Part shown: positions 42,958 to 54,126 of the stretch, one piece after another | Layout: every line of letters begins with the position of its first letter | How positions within the stretch are numbered: position 1 is the stretch's first letter | Source of the DNA: Woeseia sp. | GTDB lineage: Bacteria; Pseudomonadota; Gammaproteobacteria; Steroidobacterales; Woeseiaceae | Reading direction: 5' to 3' | Assembly (NCBI GenBank): GCA_021773015.1 | Contig: JAJFKW010000006.1 | Coordinates: 401,268-465,267 of the forward strand | Length of the DNA: 64,000 bases | The notes under the pieces: model-generated | Databases searched by the model: none | Seen by the model: the letters and a program-made list of their open reading frames with translations, nothing else | Told to the model about the DNA's origin: nothing | Position numbers and translations under genes: made by a program

Positions 42958-45723
42958 CTAGTTGTCAAAAGTTCTGACTGCGGCAACTGCAATAGCGCCT
43001 TGATACACTATTTGCGCGACGTTGGTCCAGAACGTCAACGGTCGGATTCGATCAGTTTCCAGAGGTATGACAATCGTGTCCCCTGGGCGTATTTCTTGTT
43101 TATGTCCCCTGCCAAACCACTTCGATCTTCTTGACGCAACTACGGCGCCACTCGCACGGACAATGTAAATTAGCTTCTTGTCCGCTCTACGCGTCAAACC
43201 ACCGCTTAAATCGATATAATCGTTACGCGACAAACCGGAATTATAAAGATGTGATGTAGGTTGCTGCGCCTCACCAATTACGGTTACTTCCTGAGAGGCA
43301 GTAGGCACCATTAAGACGTCGCCGTCCCTTAAATTCACGTCAAATTTTGACATGTCTTTTTGGTCAGCATGAGCAATAGTCTCTACGTCAATAACCAGCC
43401 GACCCACTGCCTCCGTATTTCGTAACTGCTTCAGCAGAGCCTCCCCAGTTTTTAGCGTTTCCGCACCGGTCGTATCTAGGGACTCTAGTGACAATGATGT
43501 AAGGTCGGCCTCCATTCGCGCGGCCAATAACTCATTTTGGTCTTGCTCCCGTTTTTTTAGGCTATCGCGAAGAAATATTGCACCCTCCGGAAACGCGTGT
43601 TTGGATAGTCCACCCGCACGTGAAAGCAGTTGAGAAAGTGTTTCGCCCTGAAGAATCTGATACTCCCCTGGAAATTTGACTTCCCCCTCTAGGATCACGG
43701 ACCAATTATCGTCCCATTCTGGAATTACATTGATTGATAAATGATCATGCGCGGTCAATTCGATGTCTGCCAGCAAATCCCCATTTAGCGCACTTGAAAT
43801 ATTCACCTGCATAATTTTCTTTTCTACGAACGTCCCGTCAATAACTTGCTGTCGAGTCAGTTCTGCTTCTATCGCGTATGCACCTTCCGCAAGTCCGGCA
43901 CCGGCGCGCAACAAATCGCTCACTCTCATTCCCGGTTCAAGCGGGTACGCCCCGGGTGCGCGTACTAAACCTGATACTTCGACTTCCTGAACAGGCACGC
44001 CCTTCCGTGCTTGTAGCCGAATCTCCTCCAAAATGGGTTCTATAGACCGCTGTCGCCCTAGAGCTAGGTTGAATACATAGACGCGGTCTCGCGGCCGAAT
44101 CCGTACGTTACTTTGACCCGTGGGATTTTGCCAAGCGTCACCAACATCGGCAGATATGGCACTAACAGATCTATCGGAGAGATTTTCCCTTCGTATCAAC
44201 ACATAGCCTGTGTCGGCGCCCGGTAGTAAATCATGACTCGATGTAAAAACGTCAACTAACCGCATGCCTGTACGATGCTGGCGCATGCCCGATCGCTGTA
44301 CATGGCCATGCACCTCAATTGCATCGCTTACTTCCGGAAGTACTGACGGCACAAATAATGCGTCACCAGTTGACACGACGGTCTTTCTATCTACAGATAA
44401 CCCAAGATTCAATGATAGAACTATCCTGCCTCTTCGCGGATCAATTCGTTCGAGTGTCGCGGAAACCGGAGACGCCGCTGCTTGAAAGCCACCAGCGAGT
44501 TGCACAGCTTCTTGCACAGTCGCCCCGCGATCCAATTCATAAATGGCAGGTCGCTTGACTGCGCCGTCAACGGACATGATGATGCCGATCGGCGGCACAA
44601 ATATCACATCACCAGACTGCAGACGTCGGTCACCAGATGTGTCGCCTCGAAGTAGCAAATCATACAAATCCAATCTTGAAACTAATGTCCCTTGCCGCTT
44701 CAGCTCGATTGAGCGCATAGATCCAATTTCGCTCAATCCGCCGCTTCTATACAGCGCGCTACTAATGGTCGCTAAGCTGCTAACGACGTATGATCCTGGC
44801 CGTTTGGCGTCTCCGAGAACGAATACACGAATTGTCCGCACCTGACCAATCGTTGCACTGACCTGTGTGCCGATTAACGATTCCGTAACCCTGTTTTTAA
44901 GGTCGCCTCTGAATTCGCTAAATGTGATTCCAGTAACGTTCATTGGTCCCAACTCTGGCAAACTGACGATTCCGTCGCGCGAAACGTTGACCTCATAGAC
45001 ATTATTGACGTTTCCGAATAACTGTACTCGTAGGGAGTCGCCCGGCCCAAGTATATAATCGGGCGGCACAGGACCAGCCATCGGCGGGTCGAACCCAACT
45101 TCGTTCTGATCAAATAGATCGTAGCCAAATGGTTTGAGGCCATCGAAACCTGTCGGCTCGACAGCTAACAATACAACGGATATCTCGAATCCCGACAGTT
45201 CTGCTTCTGCAGTCAATCTACGCGCAATACCTTCATCTTCCAGACCTAACAATGAAACATCTACTACGCCTGGAAGCACCAATACGCCGCGGTCGTCCAA
45301 TTCAAAAAAGTGACTGCCGATTAATCGGCTAAGCGCCGCATCTTGCTCAATCTCAGCTTTTTCAGCTTCAGTATGATCTTCAGAATACTCTAGGGTCACT
45401 ACGAGACTGCTTCTAGGCCTCGCAATCAATTCAGGCAACAGATCTTGCACATTCTTTTCACTGGTATTTTGCCGAGTGACCGGGATCGTCAGTGATTCGT
45501 TCGAATTGAAATCTCGTGGCTCCGTCGGCGTTCGACTTTGCAACTGACGAATTGCATCTAGCGCTTGCTGCCGTTGCGCCGGCGGCAATTGATTGATCAA
45601 ATGCATCTGCTCGGCGGTCGGAACAGATTGGGCGAACGCATTATTTTGAAAACATGCAATATGGAATGCAGTCATCACGATGAACGCGGCAAGGCTTCTA
45701 GATACAATCAACGCGAACTCCAT
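42958..45723 (-). CDS. Large multi-SLBB polysaccharide export protein (Wza-like)
   Basis: A 921-residue secreted protein with a signal peptide (about 1-31, ending AFAQS), then a Gln-rich helix (LPPAQRQQALDAIRQLQ). The polysaccharide export domain has PPDYILGPGDSLRVQLFG at about residue 230. Several SLBB-type repeats follow (VLGDAKRPGSY, VDGAVKRPAIYEL, VEVSGLVRAPGAY, LEGEVKFPGEYQI, VIGEAQQPTSH) and a last SLBB-like part (RPGDTIVIPLETD). There is no lipobox. It is much longer than standard Wza (about 380 residues). It probably forms the outer-membrane/periplasmic channel of the second pathway, and its start overlaps the wzi end by 16 bp. Confidence 0.88.
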   Translation of the reverse strand: MEFALIVSRSLAAFIVMTAFHIACFQNNAFAQSVPTAEQMHLINQLPPAQRQQALDAIRQLQSRTPTEPRDFNSNESLTIPVTRQNTSEKNVQDLLPELIARPRSSLVVTLEYSEDHTEAEKAEIEQDAALSRLIGSHFFELDDRGVLVLPGVVDVSLLGLEDEGIARRLTAEAELSGFEISVVLLAVEPTGFDGLKPFGYDLFDQNEVGFDPPMAGPVPPDYILGPGDSLRVQLFGNVNNVYEVNVSRDGIVSLPELGPMNVTGITFSEFRGDLKNRVTESLIGTQVSATIGQVRTIRVFVLGDAKRPGSYVVSSLATISSALYRSGGLSEIGSMRSIELKRQGTLVSRLDLYDLLLRGDTSGDRRLQSGDVIFVPPIGIIMSVDGAVKRPAIYELDRGATVQEAVQLAGGFQAAASPVSATLERIDPRRGRIVLSLNLGLSVDRKTVVSTGDALFVPSVLPEVSDAIEVHGHVQRSGMRQHRTGMRLVDVFTSSHDLLPGADTGYVLIRRENLSDRSVSAISADVGDAWQNPTGQSNVRIRPRDRVYVFNLALGRQRSIEPILEEIRLQARKGVPVQEVEVSGLVRAPGAYPLEPGMRVSDLLRAGAGLAEGAYAIEAELTRQQVIDGTFVEKKIMQVNISSALNGDLLADIELTAHDHLSINVIPEWDDNWSVILEGEVKFPGEYQILQGETLSQLLSRAGGLSKHAFPEGAIFLRDSLKKREQDQNELLAARMEADLTSLSLESLDTTGAETLKTGEALLKQLRNTEAVGRLVIDVETIAHADQKDMSKFDVNLRDGDVLMVPTASQEVTVIGEAQQPTSHLYNSGLSRNDYIDLSGGLTRRADKKLIYIVRASGAVVASRRSKWFGRGHKQEIRPGDTIVIPLETDRIRPLTFWTNVAQIVYQGAIAVAAVRTFDN

Positions 45724-47198
45724 TGTACGAACGCAGAAACGTCATTCTCTGATTCTGTCAGCGCGACATCTTCAGTTCGACTGTATCCGACGGCAATCTT
45801 GATTGTACCGAATGCGGACGTTCGATCATGGCTGATCTGAATGTCGGTAATTTCACTGGGCCCCGAAGATATCGAATGTCTCATATTATCTGGGCCAACC
45901 CTATTTATTTCCATATGACGCAAAAGCACATTCCAACTATGTCCAGACGATTGTACCAATGTTGAGCCCGCTGAAAAGGACCTCCCATCGCCATCAATTC
46001 CGTGCCCAATAACTCGTCCGTTGAAGCGATAGCCGCTCTGAAACACACCGTGATTGTAAGCGCAATTGACCTTGCTTTCAGAAAAACCGAATCCACCCAG
46101 CCGGCAAATGGTGTCCGATACCTCGAAATAGGAGCGCTGGCTCATACCGCCAATTTCTCCCCAAAATTCGGCGCCCGCTTGCCGTAGCCACGACCCAGGT
46201 AGCGGCTTGCCAGAACGAGTATCCTCGCCAATCCATTGCATGTATATCGCTATTGGTACCTTACGCGGCAGTCTCCACCTTATGTCGATGCCCGCCAACT
46301 GATTCCCGGGTTCGTCATCAATATCAATATTCAATCCGCGATTATCGTTGCCGACCAAGAAATTGTAAAACGACTCCAAATCGCAGATCCGGCCATCTCC
46401 ACACAACTGGCCCACTCGAGAAACCCCCACTTCCAAACCGTCAAGCGGCTGGATAGAAAATCGCGCCCCAAAAAGAATCGCGTCGTCGACTTCCCTCTCA
46501 TCGTCCAACAAATCGAAGAATGTCGTAAACGACCACGGACCGATCCAGCTCAACCATTTTGTCTCAAAAGGGGTACTGTTATTCCGCTGGAAAGTTATAC
46601 CTGGCGATGGCCGCGCATTCGTTCCAAGGATCAAACTTCCACCGTTTCCGGGGCCCCACCAACGCTCTTGCCAACCCGCAGAAATCATCCAATTACCGAG
46701 CACCAGCCCAACATAGGTACCATCAAATCTGACTTCATCGTCGTCGAACGGGTCTGCAGCACCTGTCACCTGCAGATTCACGGCCAATCGTTCACCAAGC
46801 CAATTCAATCTGGCAAATAGTTCACCCGACTCTCTCGGCGTATTCTCGAATGAGCGAATAAATCGAGGGTTTTCTGCCGCACTTGCACCGAAATCGAACC
46901 TCAGCGAATCCGCGGCAGATTCCCAACTGATTCGCTCCCGAACTCGCTGCAAAGCTGCAACGACCGGCTCGCTGAGATCACCGAGATCGGACATAGAGAT
47001 TGCACGATCAATATCGCTGTAGGATATCGGCCAAGCATTGATGGGGACATTTAGAACACCCGCATCATGTAGCAGCTGAATGTCCGTCCGCAACAACAAC
47101 TCCCCGGGAGCGGCGTAAGGATCTGCCACAGCAATCCGTGAGCCAAGGTTGCACAAGAGAAGAGCGGCAAGAAGCAGATTTACGCGGCAATTTCGCAT
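45708..47198 (-). CDS. wzi: Capsule assembly protein Wzi family
   Basis: A 496-residue outer-membrane beta-barrel with a signal peptide (about 1-25, ending AVADP) and the Wzi-family opening PYAAPGELLLRTDIQLLHDAG, followed by INAWPISYSDIDRA. Barrel-like strands with aromatic belts follow (WMISAGWQERWWGPGNGGSLI), to a terminal strand ending SAFVQWSSR. Wzi binds exported polymer at the cell surface, so the product is likely retained as a capsule. It overlaps the exporter gene by 16 bp, so the two are co-translated. Confidence 0.9.
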   Translation of the reverse strand: MRNCRVNLLLAALLLCNLGSRIAVADPYAAPGELLLRTDIQLLHDAGVLNVPINAWPISYSDIDRAISMSDLGDLSEPVVAALQRVRERISWESAADSLRFDFGASAAENPRFIRSFENTPRESGELFARLNWLGERLAVNLQVTGAADPFDDDEVRFDGTYVGLVLGNWMISAGWQERWWGPGNGGSLILGTNARPSPGITFQRNNSTPFETKWLSWIGPWSFTTFFDLLDDEREVDDAILFGARFSIQPLDGLEVGVSRVGQLCGDGRICDLESFYNFLVGNDNRGLNIDIDDEPGNQLAGIDIRWRLPRKVPIAIYMQWIGEDTRSGKPLPGSWLRQAGAEFWGEIGGMSQRSYFEVSDTICRLGGFGFSESKVNCAYNHGVFQSGYRFNGRVIGHGIDGDGRSFSAGSTLVQSSGHSWNVLLRHMEINRVGPDNMRHSISSGPSEITDIQISHDRTSAFGTIKIAVGYSRTEDVALTESENDVSAFVQWSSR

Positions 47199-47229
47199 GA
47201 CGCGGGATTCTACCTGTTTCCTGGCCGAT

Positions 47230-48849
47230 TCAGGAGTCTTTTAGTTGCGACACTTTCCGCAGCAATGCATCGGTTGATCGGTTGCTGCCAGTGTAGGTAG
47301 CCTGCTTCGATGCGGCCGGAATAAGACCGTTTGCTAGACGCTTGCCCAATTCAACGCCCCACTGGTCGAATGAATTAACGCCCCATATCACCCCTTCTAC
47401 GAACACTTTGTGTTCATAGAGTGCGACAAGCTGCCCCAACGTCGACGGAGAAAGCTCCGGCATTAGCAGCGTGCTGCTCGGCCGACTGCCTCTGTGAACG
47501 CGGTGCGGATCTCCGCCCGCCTCGTCAAGCGAAAAGCCATCCATCAGCGCCTCGCTTTGCGCCAGGCAATTCGCTATTGCGAGGTCTTGCTGCTTTTGCG
47601 TCGCACCGGAGGATTGGGCAGGAAGAATAAAATCAACAGGCACCGTTCGCGTGCCTTGATGAAGCAACTGGTAAAAAGAGTGTTGCGCATTAGACCCTGC
47701 TTCACCCCATATCACCATGCCAGTTTCCGTTTTTACCGGTTTGCCGTCCAGTCGCACCGACTTGCCATTGCTTTCCATCTGCATTTGCTGCAGGAAGGCG
47801 GGAAATCGCTCCAGGCGATTGTCGTAAGGCAAAATGGCATGGCTACTCGCGCCAGCAAAATTGTTGTACCAAACACCCATAAGCGCCATCAGCACCGGAA
47901 TATTTTCAGCATGCGTGGACTGCCGGAAATGCTGATCCATGCGCCTTGCGCCGTCCAGCATCGAGCGGAAATTTTCCATGCCAATCATCAGGATCAACGC
48001 AAGTCCCACCGCTGACCAAATCGAATATCGTCCGCCCACCCACTCCCAAAATCCAAATCGAAATTCCGGGTGAACACCGAATTTGTCCATCGCCTCGTGA
48101 TTTGTGGACGCGGCAACGAAATGGCTGGCGATTGCTGCTTCGCCGAGCTTTTCGCTCATCCATTCGCGCGCCGCCTGTGCATTGGTCATTGTCTCTAGGG
48201 TGGTGAAGGTCTTCGAACATACTACGAAGAGTGTAGCTTCGGGATCGAGCTGCTCCTGCAGATCTGCGAATTGCGTTCCGTCGACATTCGATACTTCGTA
48301 AAAACGCATTCCCGCGAGCCAATAGTGTCGCAGCGCGCGCGTCGCCATAACAAGCCCCAGATCCGAACCGCCGATCCCTATGTTCACGATATTGGTTAAC
48401 TTCTTACCGGTGCTGCCGCGCAGTTCACCACCATGAATGCGGTCAGCGAATGACTCCATCGCCGTTAAGACTTTCCAGATATCCATTACGCCGTTGACAT
48501 TCAAGGCGACCTGATCGGATATCTTCGCGCGCAGCGCCACATGCAACACAGAACGGTTTTCCGTCGAGTTGATTTTCTCGCCGGCAAACATGCCGTCAAC
48601 TGCTTCCGTTACTTTCGCCTGTTTCGCCAGTGCCAACAGATGCTTGACTGTATTTGCCGAAAGCAAATTCTTGGAATAGTCGAGGTGGATATCCGCGCCC
48701 TGCGCGGAAAAGCGATCCGTACGGTTTTTATCGCGGCTAAACAGACCGCCGATAGGCTTACCGTGCATGTCTTCGCGATAGTGTTTCTTGAGTTTTTGCC
48801 ACGCCGGCAAATCAGTGGGATAACGCGCAGAGTATTTTTTTTCAGGCAC
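47230..48849 (-). CDS. pgi: Glucose-6-phosphate isomerase
   Basis: Interconverts glucose-6-P and fructose-6-P in the cytoplasm. The 539 residues are close to the usual size. Motifs visible are [16 protein letters not shown] (about 158-173), [31 protein letters not shown], and a C-terminal [14 protein letters not shown] signature. As the only central-metabolism enzyme inside the capsule operon, it links glucose-6-P with the fructose-6-P used by ManC/ManB. It overlaps the epimerase gene upstream by 8 bp and is 31 bp before wzi. Confidence 0.96.
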   Translation of the reverse strand: MPEKKYSARYPTDLPAWQKLKKHYREDMHGKPIGGLFSRDKNRTDRFSAQGADIHLDYSKNLLSANTVKHLLALAKQAKVTEAVDGMFAGEKINSTENRSVLHVALRAKISDQVALNVNGVMDIWKVLTAMESFADRIHGGELRGSTGKKLTNIVNIGIGGSDLGLVMATRALRHYWLAGMRFYEVSNVDGTQFADLQEQLDPEATLFVVCSKTFTTLETMTNAQAAREWMSEKLGEAAIASHFVAASTNHEAMDKFGVHPEFRFGFWEWVGGRYSIWSAVGLALILMIGMENFRSMLDGARRMDQHFRQSTHAENIPVLMALMGVWYNNFAGASSHAILPYDNRLERFPAFLQQMQMESNGKSVRLDGKPVKTETGMVIWGEAGSNAQHSFYQLLHQGTRTVPVDFILPAQSSGATQKQQDLAIANCLAQSEALMDGFSLDEAGGDPHRVHRGSRPSSTLLMPELSPSTLGQLVALYEHKVFVEGVIWGVNSFDQWGVELGKRLANGLIPAASKQATYTGSNRSTDALLRKVSQLKDS

Positions 48850-49867
48850 TTTGTTTCAGATCGACGTTGTAGTAGTCCAGATACCAATCAATAAAATTCT
48901 TGATGCCGACTTCAATTGAAGTGTCTGGTTTGTAACCCACATCTCGCTTGAGATCCTCAGCGTCGGCGTAAGTATCTGGAACATCACCATCCTGTAATGG
49001 CAGCAGGTTTTTCTCCGCCTTCTTACCCAAACACTCTTCAATCACTTCGATATAGCGCATCAATTCAACAGGCTGCTGATTACCGATATTGTAGATGCGA
49101 TAGGGTGCGCGACTAGTTCCCGGATCCGGTGTCGCCGAATCCCATTCTTCGTTCGGTAGCGCGGTATGATCCATGGTGCGAACAACGCCCTCTACAATAT
49201 CGTCGACGTAGGTAAAGTCTCGACGATGATTGCCGTAATTGAAAACATCGATTGGTTTGCCTTCAATGATATTGCGGGTAAACATAAACAAAGCCATGTC
49301 TGGACGACCATACGGTCCGTAGACGGTGAAAAACCGTAGGCCAGTCGTTGGCAATCCGTACAAATTTGAGTACGTGTGCGCCATGAGTTCATTCGCTTTT
49401 TTCGTCGCACCATATAATGCTAACGGATGATCCACGTTCTGATGAATAGAAAACGGCATTGTCGTGTTGGCACCATATACCGAACTCGACGATGCATACA
49501 CGAGATGCTGGACCTCGTTGTGCCTGCATCCTTCTAGTATGTGCAAGGTGCCAACGATATTGCTTTCGATATAACTATGCGGATTTTCAATCGAATATCG
49601 CACGCCAGCTTGAGCGGCAAGATGGACGACTTTTTCGAACGACTCATCTGCAAATAATTGTTCCATCTTTTCGCGGTCTTGAAGATCAATTCTAACCATC
49701 TTGAAATTCTCGTACGCGTCTAGAATCGCCGCTCGAGAATTTTTGAGTGTCACGTCGTAGTAGTCGTTGAAGTTATCGAGCCCGACAACCTCCTCGCCGC
49801 GCTCGAGCAATTTCACCGAGGTGTGAAAGCCGATAAACCCAGCTGCTCCGGTAACGAGAATTTTCAT
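48842..49867 (-). CDS. UDP-glucuronate 4-epimerase-like NAD-dependent epimerase
   Basis: A 341-residue extended short-chain dehydrogenase/reductase. The NAD loop is [14 protein letters not shown] (3-16), with [16 protein letters not shown] as in UDP-GlcA 4-epimerases, and the catalytic [14 protein letters not shown] and YGATKKANE motifs (Tyr and Lys in YxxxK). It probably converts UDP-GlcA (made by Ugd) to UDP-GalA. It lies 24 bp after the TviB-like gene and overlaps pgi by 8 bp. TviC-type UDP-GlcNAcA epimerase is less likely from the sequence around residues 30-45. Confidence 0.9.
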   Translation of the reverse strand: MKILVTGAAGFIGFHTSVKLLERGEEVVGLDNFNDYYDVTLKNSRAAILDAYENFKMVRIDLQDREKMEQLFADESFEKVVHLAAQAGVRYSIENPHSYIESNIVGTLHILEGCRHNEVQHLVYASSSSVYGANTTMPFSIHQNVDHPLALYGATKKANELMAHTYSNLYGLPTTGLRFFTVYGPYGRPDMALFMFTRNIIEGKPIDVFNYGNHRRDFTYVDDIVEGVVRTMDHTALPNEEWDSATPDPGTSRAPYRIYNIGNQQPVELMRYIEVIEECLGKKAEKNLLPLQDGDVPDTYADAEDLKRDVGYKPDTSIEVGIKNFIDWYLDYYNVDLKQSA

Positions 49868-49891
49868 TTTTTGACCACCGCCATGTTCTCA

Positions 49892-51172
49892 CTACAATCG
49901 ATCATCTGACGCTCCTGCCGGAAGTACATATTTGATGTCATACATCAGGCATCCTTCTTTCCCCAAGGCTCGCAAACCATCCGCTCCCTTTTCTACGAAC
50001 TGATCGTGCGCGACCGCCAACACAACAACATCGTAACTGCCCGGCTCCGGATCCAACACTAAGCTAATTCCGTATTCCCTTAATGCATCATCTGCATCAA
50101 CCCAAGGATCGCAGACGTCGCAGTCGGCACCAAATACTTGCAATTCATTTACAATGTCAACAACCTTGGTATTTCTTACGTCCGGGCAGTTTTCTTTGAA
50201 CGCAAGCCCAAGAACCAGGACTTTCGCGTTCTTTGGGTGAATCGACTTTTCAAGCATCAATTTTACTATTCGCGAGACAATGTAGATTGACATGTTGTCG
50301 TTGATACGACGCCCCGCCAAAATCATTTCCGGATTGTAGCCCAACTGCTGCGCTTTATAGGTCAGATAGTACGGATCGATGCCGATACAATGGCCACCAA
50401 CGAGCCCCGGCCTAAATGGCAAGAAGTTCCACTTGGTCCCCGCCGCTTCCAACACCTCTTCAGTGTCAATCCCTACACGCTCAAATATCATTGCCAATTC
50501 ATTAACCAGCGCTATGTTGACATCCCGCTGTGTGTTTTCAATAACTTTTGCGGCTTCGGCAACTTTTATGCTCGACGCTTTGTGCGTTCCGGCTGTGATG
50601 ATAGATGCATATACGGTATCGACATAGTCTGCTACTTCCTGTGTTGATCCCGAAGTCACTTTCATGATGCTCGGCAACCGGTGTTTTTTGTCACCGGGGT
50701 TGATACGTTCCGGGCTGTATCCAACGAAGAAGCCTTGATTCATCCTCAAGCCGGATTCCTGCTCCAGAAATGGCACACAGAATTCTTCTGTCGCACCCGG
50801 ATAGACCGTCGATTCGTATACTACAATGTCGTTTTGACTCAGCACCTTACCGACCGTACGACTCGCTGACTTCAGCGGCGTTAGTAGCGGGCGGTTACCA
50901 TCACCGATCGGCGTCGGTACTGTGACGATGTAGAAATTGCAGTCGGCAAGATCATTAGCATCTGATGCAAAACTTAGACGATCTACGCTCGCAAGTTCTT
51001 CGTCGGAAACCTCTAGAGTCAAATCCGTACCTGCTGCCAACTCCGCAATTCGCTCCGCGTTGATATCAAAGCCAACGGTTGGATATTTGCGGCTAAACTC
51101 GACGGCCAAAGGCAGACCGACATAGCCGAGCCCAACGACACCTATCTTAATATCCGTCAAATTAAATGGCAC
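49892..51172 (-). CDS. tviB: UDP-HexNAc 6-dehydrogenase (TviB/VipA-like)
   Basis: A 426-residue NAD-dependent nucleotide-sugar dehydrogenase. The N-terminal loop is [28 protein letters not shown] and [16 protein letters not shown] are characteristic of the TviB/WbpA group. The catalytic cysteine is C262 in [15 protein letters not shown]-terminal [17 protein letters not shown] follows. It probably oxidises UDP-GlcNAc (or UDP-GalNAc) to the uronic acid; UDP-ManNAc from WecB is another candidate substrate. It is the first gene of the minus-strand capsule operon; the 179 bp upstream gap to nhaB should hold the promoter, though no clear motif was seen. Confidence 0.91.
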   Translation of the reverse strand: MPFNLTDIKIGVVGLGYVGLPLAVEFSRKYPTVGFDINAERIAELAAGTDLTLEVSDEELASVDRLSFASDANDLADCNFYIVTVPTPIGDGNRPLLTPLKSASRTVGKVLSQNDIVVYESTVYPGATEEFCVPFLEQESGLRMNQGFFVGYSPERINPGDKKHRLPSIMKVTSGSTQEVADYVDTVYASIITAGTHKASSIKVAEAAKVIENTQRDVNIALVNELAMIFERVGIDTEEVLEAAGTKWNFLPFRPGLVGGHCIGIDPYYLTYKAQQLGYNPEMILAGRRINDNMSIYIVSRIVKLMLEKSIHPKNAKVLVLGLAFKENCPDVRNTKVVDIVNELQVFGADCDVCDPWVDADDALREYGISLVLDPEPGSYDVVVLAVAHDQFVEKGADGLRALGKEGCLMYDIKYVLPAGASDDRL

Positions 51173-51351
51173 AAGACTCTACCAAGGAAAATACGTGTAT
51201 TTTGGCTAGCTCAAAAGTCATGATATTCCGACACTCTATAGTCCAGCCGCCCTAAATAGCATACCGATCACCGGTAATCGCTGAACCAAAGCACACTTGT
51301 TACTGTTAAGTTGTACCGGCGGCCATGCGTCGTCGGCTATGACGGAACTAT

Positions 51352-52857
51352 TCAGGTCAGGTACCAAAGCGCCAACATGCCTGCAATGCTCATGGTTATC
51401 GTATAAGGCAACGCCATGTAGACCATTCGTCCGTATGACAATCGAATGAGCGGCGCGACGGCGGAGGTCAAAAGGAACAAGAACGCTGCCTGGCCATTTG
51501 GTGTTGCGACACTGGGAATATTCGTTCCCGTGTTAATGGCCACCGCCAGCGCCTCAAATTGCTCGCGCGTGATAGCACCGCTCTCAAATATTTTCTCCAC
51601 TTCGGTGATATACACGGTGGCCACAAAAACGTTGTCGCTGATCATCGAAAGCAAACCATTTGCAGCAAAGAACAGGGCAGTCTGGGTTTTTCCTTCATAC
51701 GTCATTACCCAGTCGATGACCGGACTAAATAATCCTTGATGCTCGATGACCGCGACGATGGCAAAAAACACAACCAGCAATGCGGTAAACGGTAACGCTT
51801 CCTCAAATGCGTGACCCAGGCGGTGCTCCTCTGTCACACCATTAAACGCAGTCGCCAAAACAATGACGAGAAGACCAATAATTCCAGGTTCGGCCAAGTG
51901 ATTGCCAAGTGCTACAACCAGCACAAGCGCAACAACACCCTGTACCGCAATGACCATACGTTCTTGTTTTGAGCGCTTCTCCGTCATCTCATTATCATAT
52001 TCTTGCAACACGTCTCGAACTTTCGGCGAAAGTTGCGTGCCGTATCCAAATACCTTGAATACCTCGAGAAGTATGCATGTCGTGAGCCCAACGGCGAGCA
52101 CCGGCATTGAGATCGGTGCCATTTTCAGGAAGAACGGTACAAATTCCCAGTCCATAATTTTGGCAATTAACAGGTTTTGTGGTTCACCCACTATTGTAGT
52201 CACACCACCAAGCGCCGTACCCACAGCTGCGTGCATCATCAGGTTGCGAAGAAAACTTCTGAATTGTTCCAAATCGTCACGGTGCAAATCAGTAACTTCT
52301 GAATCCGAACCCGCATCGTGGCTGTGATCGAAGTGTTTTCCTGACGCTACCTTGTGGTATACGCCGTAAAAACCTGCCGCTACGGTAATCACGACCGCCG
52401 TTACCGTTAACGCGTCCAAAAATGCCGAAAGAAATGCAGCCGTGAATGAAAACAGAAATGACAACAATACTTTCGAACGCACGCCCAAAAGAATTTTCGT
52501 AAACGAGTATAGAAGCATTTCCCGCAAGAAATATATGCCGGCGACCATGAACATCAACAGCAAAATGACAGGGAAATTGTCCTCGGTATGATGAAGCACG
52601 GATTCCGGCGAGGCCATCCCGATGACAATGGCTTCAACCGCCAGTAACCCACCGGGCTGCAACGGATAGCACTTCAGCGCCATTGCGAGCGTAAAGATGA
52701 ATTCAAGAACCAAAATCCAACCCGCAATGAATGGTCCGACCGTTAAGTACAAAATCGGATTCGAGATCAGAAAACCGATTATTGTCATTTTGTACCAGGC
52801 CGGTGACTGACCGAGAAAGTTCTTGCGCAGCGCTTCCGCCATCGTATGGGTTGTCAT
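51352..52857 (-). CDS. nhaB: Na+/H+ antiporter NhaB
   Basis: Inner-membrane sodium/proton antiporter of 501 residues with about twelve hydrophobic helices. It opens with [19 protein letters not shown] and shows [37 protein letters not shown] and [19 protein letters not shown], all characteristic of NhaB. It suggests a salty or alkaline habitat. It is on the same strand as dnaQ with a 63 bp gap and separates the capsule operon from the housekeeping set. Confidence 0.95.
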   Translation of the reverse strand: MTTHTMAEALRKNFLGQSPAWYKMTIIGFLISNPILYLTVGPFIAGWILVLEFIFTLAMALKCYPLQPGGLLAVEAIVIGMASPESVLHHTEDNFPVILLLMFMVAGIYFLREMLLYSFTKILLGVRSKVLLSFLFSFTAAFLSAFLDALTVTAVVITVAAGFYGVYHKVASGKHFDHSHDAGSDSEVTDLHRDDLEQFRSFLRNLMMHAAVGTALGGVTTIVGEPQNLLIAKIMDWEFVPFFLKMAPISMPVLAVGLTTCILLEVFKVFGYGTQLSPKVRDVLQEYDNEMTEKRSKQERMVIAVQGVVALVLVVALGNHLAEPGIIGLLVIVLATAFNGVTEEHRLGHAFEEALPFTALLVVFFAIVAVIEHQGLFSPVIDWVMTYEGKTQTALFFAANGLLSMISDNVFVATVYITEVEKIFESGAITREQFEALAVAINTGTNIPSVATPNGQAAFLFLLTSAVAPLIRLSYGRMVYMALPYTITMSIAGMLALWYLT

Positions 52858-52920
52858 AGTGTGTCCTGTAGCTTGTCGCCGAGTTTGGCCCAGCTTTTTA
52901 TGATTATTAAAACGATATTT

Positions 52921-53628
52921 CTATTCAGTATTCCGCCAAAGGCACGTGCCTTCATTGCGCATTCGGTCCAGCAAAGCGTCATGTGCCTGCAATTCTTGAT
53001 CATTCGCTTTGACAACGACAAGATGAGAATCGCCGCGCTGTAAGGTCTCGTGATCGCCAGCTTGACTGCTAGGGTCCGCAAGTTCTTCGGAATCCAACAT
53101 TAACGCAGCTTGGCCGCCGGTCATAGCCAAATAGACGCGCGCTAGCAGCTCAGAATCAATCAGCGCTCCGTGCACATCGCGCCGCGACGCGTCGACCTCG
53201 TAGCGCTTACAAAGCGCATCCAAACTGTTGCGCTGGCCCGGGTGCAGTTTGCGGGCCATGCTCAGCGTATCCAATACATCCGCATGATCCGAAATCATCG
53301 GATTTGCGTGCGACATCAGCTGCAATTCATAATTGAGAAAGCCGACATCGAAATCAGCGTTGTGAATAACCAGTTGGCTGCCGCGTATAAATTCCAGAAA
53401 CTCCTCGGCAATATTGGCAAATACCGGCTGTCCCTCGAGATCGCCACGACTAATGCCGTGAACCCGCTCCGCCCCTTCGTCAATGTCGCGCTCCGGATTG
53501 ATGAATTGGTGGTATTCGCGGCCCGTCAAACGGCGATTGACAAGCTCAATGCACCCCACTTCGATAATGCGGTGGCCTTTAGTGGTAGAAAGGCCAGTGG
53601 TTTCGGTATCTAGAACAACTTGTCGCAT
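52921..53628 (-). CDS. dnaQ: DNA polymerase III epsilon subunit (proofreading exonuclease)
   Basis: A 235-residue 3'-5' exonuclease of the replicative polymerase. Exo I is VVLDTETTGLS with D7 and E9; Exo II is LVIHNADFDVGFLNYE; Exo III is HGALIDSELLARVYLAM. The C-terminal part after about residue 180 is the polymerase-binding tail. It is downstream of rnhA by 63 bp on the same strand, the common gammaproteobacterial arrangement, although in E. coli the two are divergent. Confidence 0.95.
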   Translation of the reverse strand: MRQVVLDTETTGLSTTKGHRIIEVGCIELVNRRLTGREYHQFINPERDIDEGAERVHGISRGDLEGQPVFANIAEEFLEFIRGSQLVIHNADFDVGFLNYELQLMSHANPMISDHADVLDTLSMARKLHPGQRNSLDALCKRYEVDASRRDVHGALIDSELLARVYLAMTGGQAALMLDSEELADPSSQAGDHETLQRGDSHLVVVKANDQELQAHDALLDRMRNEGTCLWRNTE

Positions 53629-53691
53629 ATTTTATTGGTCGCCCGATGTCAGATTTCGCAGTCTATCAGCTTGCACCCGGATTATGGGCGG

Positions 53692-54126
53692 CTAAAGTTC
53701 GTCAATGCCTCGATTTGCCAAGGCATCCGCCGCCTCATTCCCGGGATTGCCGGCGTGCCCTTTGACCCACTTCCATTGAACGTCATGGCGTTCTCTGCCG
53801 GCATCGAGTAATTCCCATAAATCCTGGTTTTTTACCGGTTTTTTTGCGGCCGTCTTCCAACCGCGACGCTTCCAACCGTCAATCCAGGAATTAATTCCTT
53901 CCAATACATATTTGGAATCGGAATGGAGAATGACCTGTTGACGTCCGCTCAGCGCTTTCAACGCCTCAATCACGGCGGTCAACTCCATGCGATTATTGGT
54001 GGTCTCAACATCTCCGCCGTATAGCGATTTTCGTTTGTCGCCCGCGATAAGCAGCACGCCCCAGCCACCGGGGCCCGGATTGCCTCTACAGGCCCCGTCC
54101 GTATAAATCTCGATAGTTTTGCTCAA
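53692..54126 (-). CDS. rnhA: Ribonuclease HI
   Basis: A 144-residue enzyme that cleaves RNA in RNA-DNA hybrids. The active-site residues match E. coli numbering: D10 ([12 protein letters not shown]), E48 (NNRMELTA), D70 (ILHSDSKYV) and D134, with H124 in [13 protein letters not shown]. The basic handle region ([16 protein letters not shown]) is present. The start ATG overlaps the stop of the upstream methyltransferase gene by 4 bp. Confidence 0.97.
   Translation of the reverse strand: MSKTIEIYTDGACRGNPGPGGWGVLLIAGDKRKSLYGGDVETTNNRMELTAVIEALKALSGRQQVILHSDSKYVLEGINSWIDGWKRRGWKTAAKKPVKNQDLWELLDAGRERHDVQWKWVKGHAGNPGNEAADALANRGIDEL

Noticed and set aside
46236..46820. 194-codon plus-strand frame opposite wzi
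   Set aside because: Antisense shadow of a well-supported Wzi coding sequence.
47494..48015. 173-codon plus-strand frame opposite pgi
   Set aside because: Antisense to a highly conserved enzyme gene; His/Arg-rich translation with no family signal.
51173..51351. Search for a tRNA or riboswitch between tviB and nhaB
   Set aside because: No cloverleaf pattern and no known riboswitch core could be seen.
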